DNA from: CAUZFZ01 sp963579025
GTDB lineage: Bacteria; Planctomycetota; Planctomycetia; Planctomycetales; Planctomycetaceae
NCBI GenBank assembly: GCA_963579025.1
Contig: CAUZFZ010000021.1
Span: 1 to 64,000 of the forward strand
Reading direction: 5' to 3'
Length of the DNA stretch: 64,000 bases
This document shows, in pieces, positions 56,601-64,000 of the stretch. The notes under the pieces were generated by a model. That model was not told the DNA's origin. It made no database searches and saw only the letters and a program-made list of their open reading frames with translations. A program made the translations under genes and the position numbers. Numbering within the stretch: the stretch's first letter is position 1; each line of letters begins with the position of its first letter.

Positions 56601-59319
56601 GTCGGACTTCGTCATCCACACGCACAACGACGAACAGTCTCGAGCCGGCGACCAAAGGAACGCCGAGAAACTCAATGGGAGTCGCTGCCGTGTCTTCAGC
56701 AGAATCGGATGCCGAGTCGGCTCGATCCTGTTCCCACAGCAGCCGGCCGGTCTGGACATCGTACGCGACGAGGGAGTTCTGTTTGCTCAACGTACGCATC
56801 TCAAGTTCCAACTGACCCTCGTCCGTGACCGTGAGTCGCTGCACGAACGGTGGACTCCGAAAGACGTCAGACTCGACGGCGAACACCCGCTCGCCATCAC
56901 TGCTGAGAGTGCCGTACAACGTGCTGTCCAGCAATCGTTCCTGCACACCATCGACAATGTCACTGCCAAGCTGCTGTTTCGGTTCCTTAGTCGTCGTTCC
57001 GCTGCGTGTTTTGGCCACGGCCGGCGACATCTCCGGCAACGTCCAGTCCCCACCCATACGGGTTAACTCCCACAGGGCGTCCTGTTGTGGAGCGTTCCAA
57101 AGCGGCGTTCCGTCCTTGTCGATGGCGTGTAAGCCGGTCGCTGTCCGAAAGAAAACTCGCTCGCCCACAACCAATGGCTGGACACTCGGAATCCGTCCGA
57201 GCCGCCTGAGCGACTGCTGACTCCTCACGAATTCCAGCACTTCCTGCAATGGCTTCGACTCAGCGAGAGTCGCCAACGGCTCGGCATCAGGAACCGGAAT
57301 CACCGACTCGGCAATGGAATTCCGCAGTGCATTCCCGCGATGCATGAGCCAACCCGTTGGCCCGCGTTCGGTTTGCCCCGTGATGGCCGTCAGCCAGGCA
57401 AGCGACTCGGCTGGTTCGTCAAACTTCACAGGATCGCCGCTTCCCGGTGACAGATTGACCTGCGGATACCGCTGATGCAGATCCCGAACGACGCGCTCAG
57501 CCTGTTCCAGTTGCTGCATTCGAGCGTGGCAGAGTGCGGTCCGCAGTGAGAGTTGCGGTTCATACGACTCGGCATACCGCGATGCCACGGCAAGGCGTTC
57601 GAACTGCAGTAAGGCGTCAAACGGTTGTCCCGCGTCGAGTGCCATCGTGGCCAGACGCCATGTCGCGCTGGCCCCGGCCCGCGTGAAGAAAAAACTTTGG
57701 GAAACGGCTTCGACGGCTTGCAGGTCCGACTGTTCGAGCGCCTCCTCCAGTCGTTTCTGAGCAACGGCGCCCGACAACTTCTCAACTTCTGCCAGTCCGG
57801 CGTCAGGCAGTGTCAGAATCAGCCGCTCAACCTCTGAACGCAACTCGCGAAAGTTGGGCTTGCCGCGTTCAGGCTGAAACCACTTTTCGTACGGCATCCC
57901 GGCCAACTCGGCCAACCCACGAGCCGCGTCGAACCACTGCTCATTGGCAATGGCCTCGCGTGCACGCCTGAGCTTCTGAAGATCGAACCGGTCGGCGAGT
58001 CGAGGTCCGATATACGGCTCCGGCTCTTCCCACTCATCCTCTTCGTCAGGATCAGGTTCTTTTTTGATTTGCTGGACTGTCGCCGGACCGAGTGCAGCGA
58101 CTTCGGCGAAGTCCTTTGGCGGCTTCGGCAGTGGGTTTTTCGCGAGCCATTCGTCCCATGTCTTGCGATAGGCATCTCGCTTGCTCAAGTCGTCAAGTCG
58201 ATAGTAGCCAGCGTTGAAGCCGGAACTGTTATTTTTTTTCAGCGAATCGAACCACTGCTTCGCCTGAGTGAAACCGTACGTCTTCACATCCTGTCCGGTC
58301 AGGTGAACCAGCCATGCCAGTGCGACGTCGCGTGCCTGAACTTCCACACGTTTTTTGTTCGCCGTAAACGTAGCAATCACGGTTTTGACGTCCAGGACGG
58401 GCAACAGGAGGGCCGCATATTCCTTGCCGCCCAGACGCCCGATCGCGTCGATCGCCATGCCCTGATAGGGTTTCGTCTTCAACCCCTGCACTGCGACCGG
58501 CAACGCTTCCTTCAGTTTGAATGTCACGGCGTCATACAGTCGATCCACGTGATACGAACCATTACTGGTCTTCGCCATGACCCAGGATGTCACCAGTTTT
58601 TTCGCTCCGGCTCCCTTCTCTTTGTCTTCGACAAACTTGCGGAACGGGCTCTGTCGCAGCCAGTTTCGGATCCACGAAACTTCCATCGGAGCCGTCCGGC
58701 CCAGCAACTCAGCGTCGGAAGAGATGAACAGAAAGGCGAGCGTTGTTCCAACCGGCGGAAGGGCGCGACGACTCGGATCGGGTGTGTTCTGGGTCTGCAT
58801 GAATCGCCGCACTCGAAACTTGAGTGCAGCGACGGTGGACTCCGACCCCAATTCGCTCGACAACAGCAGGCCAGGTTCGGCATTAAGGATCTGGACGAAC
58901 AGTTGCCGATCGACTTCCGAACTGCCGTTCATTTTCTGAAATCTCGACCATCCAGGAATTCCGTCACCCTCGTCCTTTGGGTCGCTTTCGAATTTCTTGA
59001 TCCGCTGTCGCAGGTCCGCTTCGAGAATATCCCGTAGCGCTCGACCGGCGCGGCGACGAACTTCGGGATCACCAGTCTCCAGTCTGCCCCGCAGCAACTC
59101 GACAGCCGTCAGCCCGGTTTCGACAAGGCTCCGTTCCGCCTGCTCGCGTGTGGCGAAGACGTCGGAACCAAGGTCATCCAGCAGCTCGTTGATGCGTGCC
59201 GTGTCGGTGGTTTCCGCAGCCTGTTCTGCCGCAGCGGCGGTTGTCGCCAGAAGGCACATCGCACCGACGAAAAAAAGACGATTCACACAACTGAGCGACG
59301 GGTGTAATGCAGCATTCAT
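53611..59319 (-). CDS. Giant secreted HEAT and double PQQ-propeller protein
   Basis: 1902 residues from the ATG giving MNAALHPSLSCV, with signal peptide ending near TTAAAA; 65 open upstream codons overlap repeat A and are ignored. Residues ~35-115 are HEAT-like (SDVFATREQAERSLVETG, DPEVRRRAGRALRDI). The following ~600 residues are helical, partly TPR-like. A first PQQ-type propeller spans ~720-1170 (ATGLHAIDKDGTPLWNAP, AYDVQTGRLLWEQD, IDLRTGRLQWSW), a helical spacer follows, and a second spans ~1510-1902 (ALELHTGEVLWKHDGI, LDLQSGEEKWSRPF, FAVNTRDGSVDWTAEL). Family common in Planctomycetes, unstudied; large extracytoplasmic scaffold or binding protein. Confidence 0.85.
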   Translation of the reverse strand: MNAALHPSLSCVNRLFFVGAMCLLATTAAAAEQAAETTDTARINELLDDLGSDVFATREQAERSLVETGLTAVELLRGRLETGDPEVRRRAGRALRDILEADLRQRIKKFESDPKDEGDGIPGWSRFQKMNGSSEVDRQLFVQILNAEPGLLLSSELGSESTVAALKFRVRRFMQTQNTPDPSRRALPPVGTTLAFLFISSDAELLGRTAPMEVSWIRNWLRQSPFRKFVEDKEKGAGAKKLVTSWVMAKTSNGSYHVDRLYDAVTFKLKEALPVAVQGLKTKPYQGMAIDAIGRLGGKEYAALLLPVLDVKTVIATFTANKKRVEVQARDVALAWLVHLTGQDVKTYGFTQAKQWFDSLKKNNSSGFNAGYYRLDDLSKRDAYRKTWDEWLAKNPLPKPPKDFAEVAALGPATVQQIKKEPDPDEEDEWEEPEPYIGPRLADRFDLQKLRRAREAIANEQWFDAARGLAELAGMPYEKWFQPERGKPNFRELRSEVERLILTLPDAGLAEVEKLSGAVAQKRLEEALEQSDLQAVEAVSQSFFFTRAGASATWRLATMALDAGQPFDALLQFERLAVASRYAESYEPQLSLRTALCHARMQQLEQAERVVRDLHQRYPQVNLSPGSGDPVKFDEPAESLAWLTAITGQTERGPTGWLMHRGNALRNSIAESVIPVPDAEPLATLAESKPLQEVLEFVRSQQSLRRLGRIPSVQPLVVGERVFFRTATGLHAIDKDGTPLWNAPQQDALWELTRMGGDWTLPEMSPAVAKTRSGTTTKEPKQQLGSDIVDGVQERLLDSTLYGTLSSDGERVFAVESDVFRSPPFVQRLTVTDEGQLELEMRTLSKQNSLVAYDVQTGRLLWEQDRADSASDSAEDTAATPIEFLGVPLVAGSRLFVVVRVDDEVRLRQLDPATGESTREWMLQSDSPPPRRIFWTQQYPAAPGQRHACSPSFVDGTIVCLTPSNRVVAIDLRTGRLQWSWLGTRRRKTPARWRFNPWLQIAANAQRNAELDHWCDVSLVLADGCVLVATPDSNELTCLDQKDGAVRWSVQRRDGLYVAGVHAGRAIVVGRGGVRAFHLQDGSLAWPAGEIVWPDAAMPSGSGYLSDDRYCVPLTTGEVVVIDLQSGQWVARSHSGKQVVPGNLVAVQGTVWSLGLDGLRRFASTETRSEELAAALASQPDDAVRLTDWAESLLNGGRVAEALVALRQAVETDQKDRAEQLLARAVRDGVPFDQADRSRLVDELELSNGTLEQRVSLHAETALGFERQGDVGDALQSLMKIVDLPITQKNLSGEKTLIRDESVSRSVRIDRWFQSKSRDWYATVDDQVRKDIDQRVADYVRTTPRHSITWFGQHRTAESSRLRLAEQLLKDDADGENQLLWELLLRQTIATDSQASSDAALKQLEQSLSTIAPLRAAHIKRHSGGDGMIARVSGSPWPDGTVQKSVEKRDPKTPYLQRVQFPVERYDGRLDEPLWLQLNTSQRKWSVLDASGRTRYTLQPVKNEKPTSYSYSTNVTQARLIGPVLVVWSGMQVAAYRLQKDEGKYLWSRQLYDPQNQPWVMRFVPRRVQRAGRRAAVVFGATGPSAWRAVVANPRFVVLQHDQQLLALELHTGEVLWKHDGIPYDCDITGDEDIVAVIPPDLDESITFSALDGRELTRRPLTEGAEWVVLKGRLLVTWQVRQQQAVMHCLDLQSGEEKWSRPFAVGTHYYSSRPDQISVLEPNGRFSVLDVASGEPRTSAQLDPVKDLLGLTVFESRGLYIVCARTPDAPAANGVMIRVNMSGNYPGRLRVGGKLFAVNTRDGSVDWTAELPAQAVAPPVLSDVPLMASYYTLQKQKKQANGAISTTHEYWLQVMNLNSGNIAHKVRLTSGPQIDQQYFPEEACVKLHTRNDVTEFRFAVGE

Positions 59320-59449
59320 ATGAACGATTCCATACTCAGCCAACGAAAAGAAGAGCGCGCGAGACAGTGTACCCGGACTTTGTCGAGGATTCCCTCGCAG
59401 AGGAACGGGTCTCAAATAAGTTCCCGATCTGGAATTCGCGAGACATCTG

Positions 59450-59613
59450 AGCCGTAGCCGTAGCCCGATTTCTCCGAAATCGGGACCAGACGACATCGCA
59501 ACCTGCCGGCACATCGACCGCTGCTCAGTCTTGCCAGGCCCAAGGCAGCGGATTTCGGAGAAATCCGCCTACGGCTCACAATTCCGGGAAGTTATTTCAG
59601 GACTGTTCCAGAG
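59450..59613. repeat. REP-like palindrome pair (repeat A, copy 2) with right flank
   Basis: Core 59456-59577 matches copy 1 (7605-7726) nearly base for base, including both palindromes. The first 6 bases of the AGCCGTAG end are duplicated. To the right, about 36 further bases match the fragment at 173-213, so the mobile unit may be longer than the core. It lies upstream of the giant PQQ gene start. Confidence 0.85.
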
Positions 59614-59702
59614 TGTCTCCGAGAGAAAACGCCTCATGATCTGAGACTCGTAAACTGAGATCTGAGATTGGGAATCTGACGAAGGCGTATCTCACATCGG
59701 GG

Positions 59703-60377
59703 CTACTGGCGTTCCACCAGATGCGGCAGCAGCACCTTTGTCCACACCCGATAACCCTCCGCATTCAAATGCAGGCCGTCCTTTGCGAACAGCTCCGCGC
59801 GCGGTCGGCCGTCGTCGCCGATCATGGGCTTGTCGATGTCGGCGAATGACAACTTGCGGTCCTGTTCACACAGTTTGCGAATCGCGGAATTGGCTTCCCG
59901 CACCGTCTTGACGAGATTCCAGCGTTTGATACTGGGCTTGATGGCGATGAAGACGATGCGAGTCTCGGGCAGATCGTCGTGGATCGTCTTAGCGAACTGC
60001 CGAAAGTCACGCGTGACGGTCTCCGAGGATTTCCCCTTCGCGATGTCGTTATCACCGGCGTACAGCACAACAATCCGTGGTTCGTGTTTCAGGATCAGAC
60101 GGTCCGCAAAGTGATTGGAATCAGCGATCTCGGATCCGCCGAATCCTCGATTGATCGTCTTCAGTTTTGGAAATGAATCGTCGAGCTTCCACAGCCGGAT
60201 GCTGGAACTGCCGACAAACAGGATCGCTCCCTTCGGAGGTGCGTCTGCTTTGTCCTGCTGCTCGAACTTCTGAATGGCCGATTCCCATCTCCCGAAAGGG
60301 GATTTGTCTGCTGGATCGGCAGCCAGCACGACGCCACAATGGAAAGCGGCCATGACAACCAGGACGAGCTTCGACAT
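59703..60377 (-). CDS. SGNH/GDSL-family hydrolase (lysophospholipase L1-like)
   Basis: 224 residues from the ATG after AGAGGT; signal peptide MSKLVLVVMAAFHCGVVLAA. SGNH blocks: FVGSSSIRLW (block I, Ser nucleophile; GxSS form), GFGGSEIAD (Gly block), YAGDNDIAKG (Asn block), and DGLHLNAEGY (Asp/His block V). The family hydrolyses esters of lipids or sugars. Monocistronic; the upstream neighbour is on the other strand. Confidence 0.9.
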   Translation of the reverse strand: MSKLVLVVMAAFHCGVVLAADPADKSPFGRWESAIQKFEQQDKADAPPKGAILFVGSSSIRLWKLDDSFPKLKTINRGFGGSEIADSNHFADRLILKHEPRIVVLYAGDNDIAKGKSSETVTRDFRQFAKTIHDDLPETRIVFIAIKPSIKRWNLVKTVREANSAIRKLCEQDRKLSFADIDKPMIGDDGRPRAELFAKDGLHLNAEGYRVWTKVLLPHLVERQ

Positions 60378-60561
60378 GATTACCTCTTCGACACGAATTG
60401 TAGTTTCAGGATGGCTGTCGAATCTGACGCAGGGCCGCCGGTCAATGCAAGCCAGACACACGATTCGTGAGATGCTTCACTGCCAGCACACATGATTGAA
60501 CGTCATGCTGCTGGGGACGATTCAGCTTTGAGCCAATTTTTCTCTTCCCGAAAGGAAACCG

Positions 60562-61149
60562 ATGAAGTCCAGACACTTACCAATCCTGCTGCTCACAGCC
60601 GCGATCGGCTGTACTCAAGGCGGCGCACCGCCGGTCGAAGTCGATGTGTCGGCGGTGGGCACACCCGGCAGCGATTTGCCGGCTGCGACGGCGACTTTGA
60701 TTCGCTTCACCTGCCCGGCCATGACCTGAGGCGGATGTCGTGCCAGCGTGAAATCCACGCTGGCATCGCTACCGGGTGTAGCGAACATCGAATTCAATGC
60801 TGCTGAAACCACCGCCACCGTCTCCGTCGACCCCGCGGCATTCAAGGTCGAAGACGCCATGGCCGCACTTCTGCAAAGCGGTTTCCCGGCGGACTCCGCC
60901 GAGGACCTGTCGGCAGAAACAGCCGCGGCAGAAGACACGGCCGTTGAGGTGACCGAGGAACCAGGGCTCAATCTGGACGCATTGGATGAGCCACCGGTCT
61001 CAATCGATGCGACGCCAGTGGAGGCGGTCGAAGAGGCTCCCTCTGAAACTACCGAAGATGCTCCCGCTGAAACCACCGAAGCGGCTCCTGCCGAGTCATC
61101 TGAAAACACGACCACGGAAGCCCCCGAGGAAACTTCAGACAAACCGTAG
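60562..61149 (+). CDS. HMA-domain lipoprotein, candidate selenoprotein (UxxC)
   Basis: 195 residues if the TGA at 60727-60729 is read through. ATG follows AAGGAAACCG. Lipoprotein signal with lipobox AAIGC (Cys17). Residues ~46-110 form a heavy-metal-associated domain: IRFTCPAMT-[UGA]-GGCRASV..LASLPGVANIEF, where the family consensus is GMTCGGC. The TGA thus replaces the first metal-binding Cys, giving U56-x-x-C59, and the frame is unbroken across it. The last ~70 residues are an acidic Pro/Glu/Thr-rich tail. Domain function is metal binding (Cu/Hg type). A nonsense mutation is the alternative; a 10-bp hairpin 11 bases after the TGA favours selenocysteine. Confidence 0.82.
60741..60765 (+). 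promoter_or_regulatory. Putative bacterial SECIS downstream of UGA in the HMA gene
   Basis: TGCCAGCGTG and CACGCTGGCA form a perfect 10-bp stem around AAATC, starting 12 bases after the TGA. Position and size match bacterial SECIS elements; if the top G-C pair opens, the loop starts with G as the model asks. The hairpin lies inside the coding sequence, so such a perfect stem is not expected by chance. Confidence 0.6.
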
Positions 61150-61226
61150 TTGCGGAATAACGGAAGAGAGTGGGACGGTCTGGTGATCAACTCCGGCCGC
61201 ACCCCGCACGTGTGAACTGCGTGTCG

Positions 61227-61300
61227 AACCGCAGAATCGCTGAAGGACGCTGAGGACCGAGAGAGTCCTCAGTGGTCGTCCGCGCTTCTGCGGTTTTTTA
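61227..61300 (+). terminator. Three-tier hairpin terminator
   Basis: AACCGCAGAA pairs with TTCTGCGGTT (10 bp), then GGACG with CGTCC, then CTGAGGAC with GTCCTCAG around CGAGAGA, all nested; a run of T follows directly. It lies 78 bases past the HMA gene stop and ends 75 bases before the PHP gene start. Confidence 0.85.
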
Positions 61301-61374
61301 TTGCATCGATTGCCCATGCCCGCAGCCGGGCGTTAAACATTGCGGCCCCGATCTCCCGCCACGAGGTGCCCGCG

Positions 61375-62712
61375 ATGAGCCGTCAAGTCCGCCTGCTGCT
61401 GCAATCTCTGGTCGTATGCGGAGCCAGCCTGGCTCTGCTGTTTCTCAGCTCCTCCCCCAGCTCAACGCCCATCGCGAACGCCGACGTGTTGACCGCTGAG
61501 GATGGGCGGGAGTGGTATCGCGGCAACCTGCACACGCACTCGTTGTGGAGCGATGGCGACGATTACCTGGAGATGATCGCCTCCTGGTATCAGGACCACG
61601 ACTACGACTTTTTGTGTTTCACCGACCACAACGTGCTGGCCACCAACCGCGACCGCTGGATCGACGTGGCGAAAAAGAAAACGGGTGAGACCGCGCTTAA
61701 GGAACTGAAAGAACGCTTTCCCGGTGATTGGGTCGAGGAACGCAAGAACAACGACCGACACGAGGTGCGTCTGAAAACGTTCGACGAGGTCAACGCAAAA
61801 CTCGCGGTACCGGACAAGTTCCTGCTGATTCAGGGCGAGGAGATCACGGATCGCTTCGGCAATCTGCCGGTTCACATGAACGCCACGAACGTGCAACAAC
61901 TGATCCCGCCGCTGCACGGTGACAGCGTTGCAGAAACGATGCAGAACAACGTCAACGCGGTGATCGCTCAGCGCGAGCGAACCGGCCAGCCGATGTTCAT
62001 CCACCTGAACCATCCGAACTGGGGTTACGGCGTGACGGCTGAAGACCTGATGCGCATCCGTGGCGAGCAGTTCTTTGAGGTCTATAACGGACACCCCGGC
62101 GTGCGGAACTCCGGAGACAAACAGCATGCCTCAACGGAACGCATCTGGGACATCATCCTGACGAAACGTCTGGCTGAGTTTGATCTGCCGATCATGTACG
62201 GTCTGGCCACGGACGACGGTCACAACTACCACAAGATTCCCAGCCGCGGCAGCGAACCCGGTCGAGGCTGGGTCATGGTGCTGAGTGACAAGCTGGCTCC
62301 GGCGTCCCTGATCGAGTCCATGGAACGCGGCGACTTCTATGCGTCGTCCGGTGTCTTTCTCGATCGCGTGGAATCAACAGACAAGGAACTTAAGGTCACC
62401 GTGAAAGCGGAAGAGGGCCTCACCTACCGCATCGAATTCATTGGCACACGAACCGGATACGACGCCACATCGCAACCAGTCGTGACTGCCAACGGCAAAG
62501 AAATTCGAGCCACCCGGCAATACAGCGAAGACATCGGGGAAGTGCTGAAGACCGTCGACGGCGCAACCGCGGCCTACTCATTTGCGGGGGACGAGCTTTA
62601 CGTGCGTGCTCGCGTCGTTTCGAGTCGCAAGCATCCGAACCCGTCCGAGCCCGGCGAGTTCGAACGAGCCTGGGTCCAGCCTGTGATCCCCACAGCAGCT
62701 CCAAAGAACTGA
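61375..62712 (+). CDS. Secreted PHP-domain phosphoesterase-like protein
   Basis: 445 residues from ATG 61375, 7 bases after GAGGT (a GTG three codons upstream overlaps the site). Signal peptide LVVCGASLALLFLSSS. PHP metal motifs: GNLHTHSLWSDGDDY (HxH), LCFTDHNVL, FIHLNHPNWG, and later LATDDGHNY. The C-terminal part is beta-rich. Such PHP proteins hydrolyse phosphoesters; secreted planctomycete members are uncharacterised. Separated from the HMA gene by a terminator, so own unit; the cyanophycinase-like gene follows 71 bases later on the same strand. Confidence 0.9.
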   Translation: MSRQVRLLLQSLVVCGASLALLFLSSSPSSTPIANADVLTAEDGREWYRGNLHTHSLWSDGDDYLEMIASWYQDHDYDFLCFTDHNVLATNRDRWIDVAKKKTGETALKELKERFPGDWVEERKNNDRHEVRLKTFDEVNAKLAVPDKFLLIQGEEITDRFGNLPVHMNATNVQQLIPPLHGDSVAETMQNNVNAVIAQRERTGQPMFIHLNHPNWGYGVTAEDLMRIRGEQFFEVYNGHPGVRNSGDKQHASTERIWDIILTKRLAEFDLPIMYGLATDDGHNYHKIPSRGSEPGRGWVMVLSDKLAPASLIESMERGDFYASSGVFLDRVESTDKELKVTVKAEEGLTYRIEFIGTRTGYDATSQPVVTANGKEIRATRQYSEDIGEVLKTVDGATAAYSFAGDELYVRARVVSSRKHPNPSEPGEFERAWVQPVIPTAAPKN

Positions 62713-62783
62713 TCGGGTTCGACGTCCTGCCAACCGTCATTCAACCCAACAACGTCTGCGTCCCGGCAGGAGAGTCCCCCCTG

Positions 62784-64000
62784 ATGAAACGACAGAATTG
62801 TCCGACGCTACTCATTGCATGCAGTCTGATCGCAACAGTTGCGATGCCGCCAACCGCTGTGTGTGGGGCGGACTGGATGGATCCGACGGGGATCGACGGT
62901 AGCCTGGTCATTGCGGGTGGTGGCAAGCTGCCGGACTCGATCACGCAGAAGTTCATCGAGCTGGGCGGAGGGGATAAAGCAAAGCTCGTCATCGTACCGA
63001 CGGCGGGAACCGACGCAGACGATCCGGACAAACACGACTCGATCCTTGAACCTTGGCGTGATTTGAAAGTGGAGTCAGTCACGCTGCTGCACACGCGCGA
63101 TCGAGCCACAGCAGACTCTGATGAGTTCCTTGAACCGCTGAGTGCGGCGACGGCGGTGTGGTTCACCGGCGGATCGCAGACGCGCATCGCGGAAGCGTAT
63201 GTCGGGACGAAGTTCGAACAGGCGCTGAATACCGTGCTCGAACGTGGCGGCGTGGTTGGTGGCTCTTCTGCTGGAGCCGCGATTCAATCGCGTCTGATGA
63301 TTGCCAGTGGCAATCCTGTCCCTGAACTGAAGCAGGGATTCGATCTGCTGCCTGGCGCGGTCATCGATCAGCATTTCCTGAAACGAAATCGCCAGCCGCG
63401 ACTGATCAAGGCCCTGTCTGAGAACGCGGGACATTTCGGAATCGGCATTGATGAGGGCACGGCGGTCATTGTTCGAGGCCGCTCGATCCAGACGCTCGGA
63501 GAGTCGACGGCAACGATCATGCTGGCCGCCGGTGCCGAACGTCCGCTGCGTGAATTTGTACTCAAGTCTGGCGGTCGGGCGGACCTGACGGCACTTCGTC
63601 GAGCCGCCCGCGACCGCACTGATCGAACATTTCCTCCCGCCGAGGTGAAGCCAGTTGAGGTCGTCAGCGGTTCGTTGATGATCATTGGCGGTGGCGGCAT
63701 GACGCCGCTGATGGTCCGGACGTTTATCAATCTGGCGGGCGGACCGGATGCAACGATTGCGATTTTGCCAGTCTCGTCTGCACAGGCGCAGCGATCCGGC
63801 GATGGCATGAAGCGGTTTCTGATGTCGCACGGAGCTCGCAATGTGACGGTTCTGCCACAGGAAAAACGTGAAGAAGTCGAGAGCGATGATTTTCTGGATG
63901 TTCTGGTAAATGCGGGTGGACTGTGGTTCGGCGGCGGCCGGCAGTGGCGGTTTATGGACGCCTATGAAGGCACTCGCGCCGAATCGTTAATGCACGATGT
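62784..64000 (+). CDS. Cyanophycinase-like peptidase (S51), 3' truncated by window
   Basis: ATG 62784 is preceded by AGGAGAG. The open frame runs to the window end (405 codons) without a stop. Signal peptide (LLIACSLIATVAMPPTAVCG). S51 fold: SLVIAGGGKLPDSI, FTGGSQTRIA, catalytic Ser in GGSSAGAAI, and FGIGIDEGTAVIV. A second unit begins near residue 295 (GSLMIIGGGGMTPLMV, VNAGGLWFGGGRQWR), so the protein has two tandem cyanophycinase-like domains. Family enzymes cleave beta-aspartyl peptides such as cyanophycin; exported planctomycete versions have no proven substrate. Confidence 0.88.
   Translation, partial: MKRQNCPTLLIACSLIATVAMPPTAVCGADWMDPTGIDGSLVIAGGGKLPDSITQKFIELGGGDKAKLVIVPTAGTDADDPDKHDSILEPWRDLKVESVTLLHTRDRATADSDEFLEPLSAATAVWFTGGSQTRIAEAYVGTKFEQALNTVLERGGVVGGSSAGAAIQSRLMIASGNPVPELKQGFDLLPGAVIDQHFLKRNRQPRLIKALSENAGHFGIGIDEGTAVIVRGRSIQTLGESTATIMLAAGAERPLREFVLKSGGRADLTALRRAARDRTDRTFPPAEVKPVEVVSGSLMIIGGGGMTPLMVRTFINLAGGPDATIAILPVSSAQAQRSGDGMKRFLMSHGARNVTVLPQEKREEVESDDFLDVLVNAGGLWFGGGRQWRFMDAYEGTRAESLMHD

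Noticed and set aside
58069..59037. 322-codon plus-strand frame opposite the giant PQQ/HEAT gene
   Set aside because: Antisense shadow of a GC-rich gene; no family motifs.

Overview
The window looks like a chromosomal segment of a planctomycete (Planctomycetota). This rests on gene content and style rather than a marker gene: a DUF1501 Tat-signal protein, a secreted sulfatase, ThuA-like, DUF3179 and PQQ-propeller proteins in one operon, very large secreted HEAT/propeller proteins, VWA membrane proteins, and GC-rich, loosely packed genes. The species cannot be named from the sequence. No rRNA or tRNA gene and no CRISPR array was seen.

Layout. (1) 1-7500: housekeeping and envelope genes: a PilZ-like membrane protein, an NfuA-like Fe-S carrier, a VWA membrane protein, infC with an apparent AUC start codon, a RidA-like protein and an SPFH/GYF protein. 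(2) 7501-21534: an accessory region. It holds a REP-like repeat, a 2014-residue protein joining two alpha/beta hydrolases, a possible macro/aminopeptidase-like module, a CHAT protease and TPRs, then an unknown 260-residue gene, a two-gene PARIS-like anti-phage module (AAA ATPase plus DUF4435 TOPRIM protein), a broken GHKL ATPase gene, and three copies of a dispersed repeat that bracket small cassettes (an 83-aa protein; a 138-aa protein with an HNH nuclease). It ends at a DnaA-like protein lacking the N-terminal domains. (3) 21569-27592: a DUF4177-like exported protein, a TadG-like VWA protein with a long Gly/Asn repeat, a sodium:solute symporter and a membrane-anchored spermidine-synthase-like protein. 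(4) 27593-30500: a gene-poor, scarred stretch with hairpins, an IS91-type transposase remnant, an orphan cytochrome-b-like membrane protein, a YcxB-like protein and a 140-bp MITE-like element. (5) 30503-41408: secreted and catabolic proteins, including the operon DapA-like > DUF3179 > ThuA-like > PQQ propeller. (6) 41468-51591: the conserved PrkA-DUF444-SpoVR stress operon, a Rieske protein, a lipoprotein, a FabF-like synthase and an amidohydrolase. (7) 51741-64000: a sulfatase, a 1902-aa PQQ/HEAT protein, a second REP-like repeat copy, an SGNH hydrolase, an HMA-domain lipoprotein, a PHP-domain protein and a truncated cyanophycinase-like gene.

Most notable: two genes (39448-40449, DUF3179; 60562-61149, HMA lipoprotein) each have an in-frame TGA exactly where the family has the first Cys of a CxxC motif, giving UxxC, and each is followed by a hairpin at the distance expected of a bacterial SECIS. 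They are read here as candidate selenoproteins; a conventional annotation would break both. The second major interest is the hydrolase-CHAT protein beside the PARIS-like pair, which together look like a defence island.
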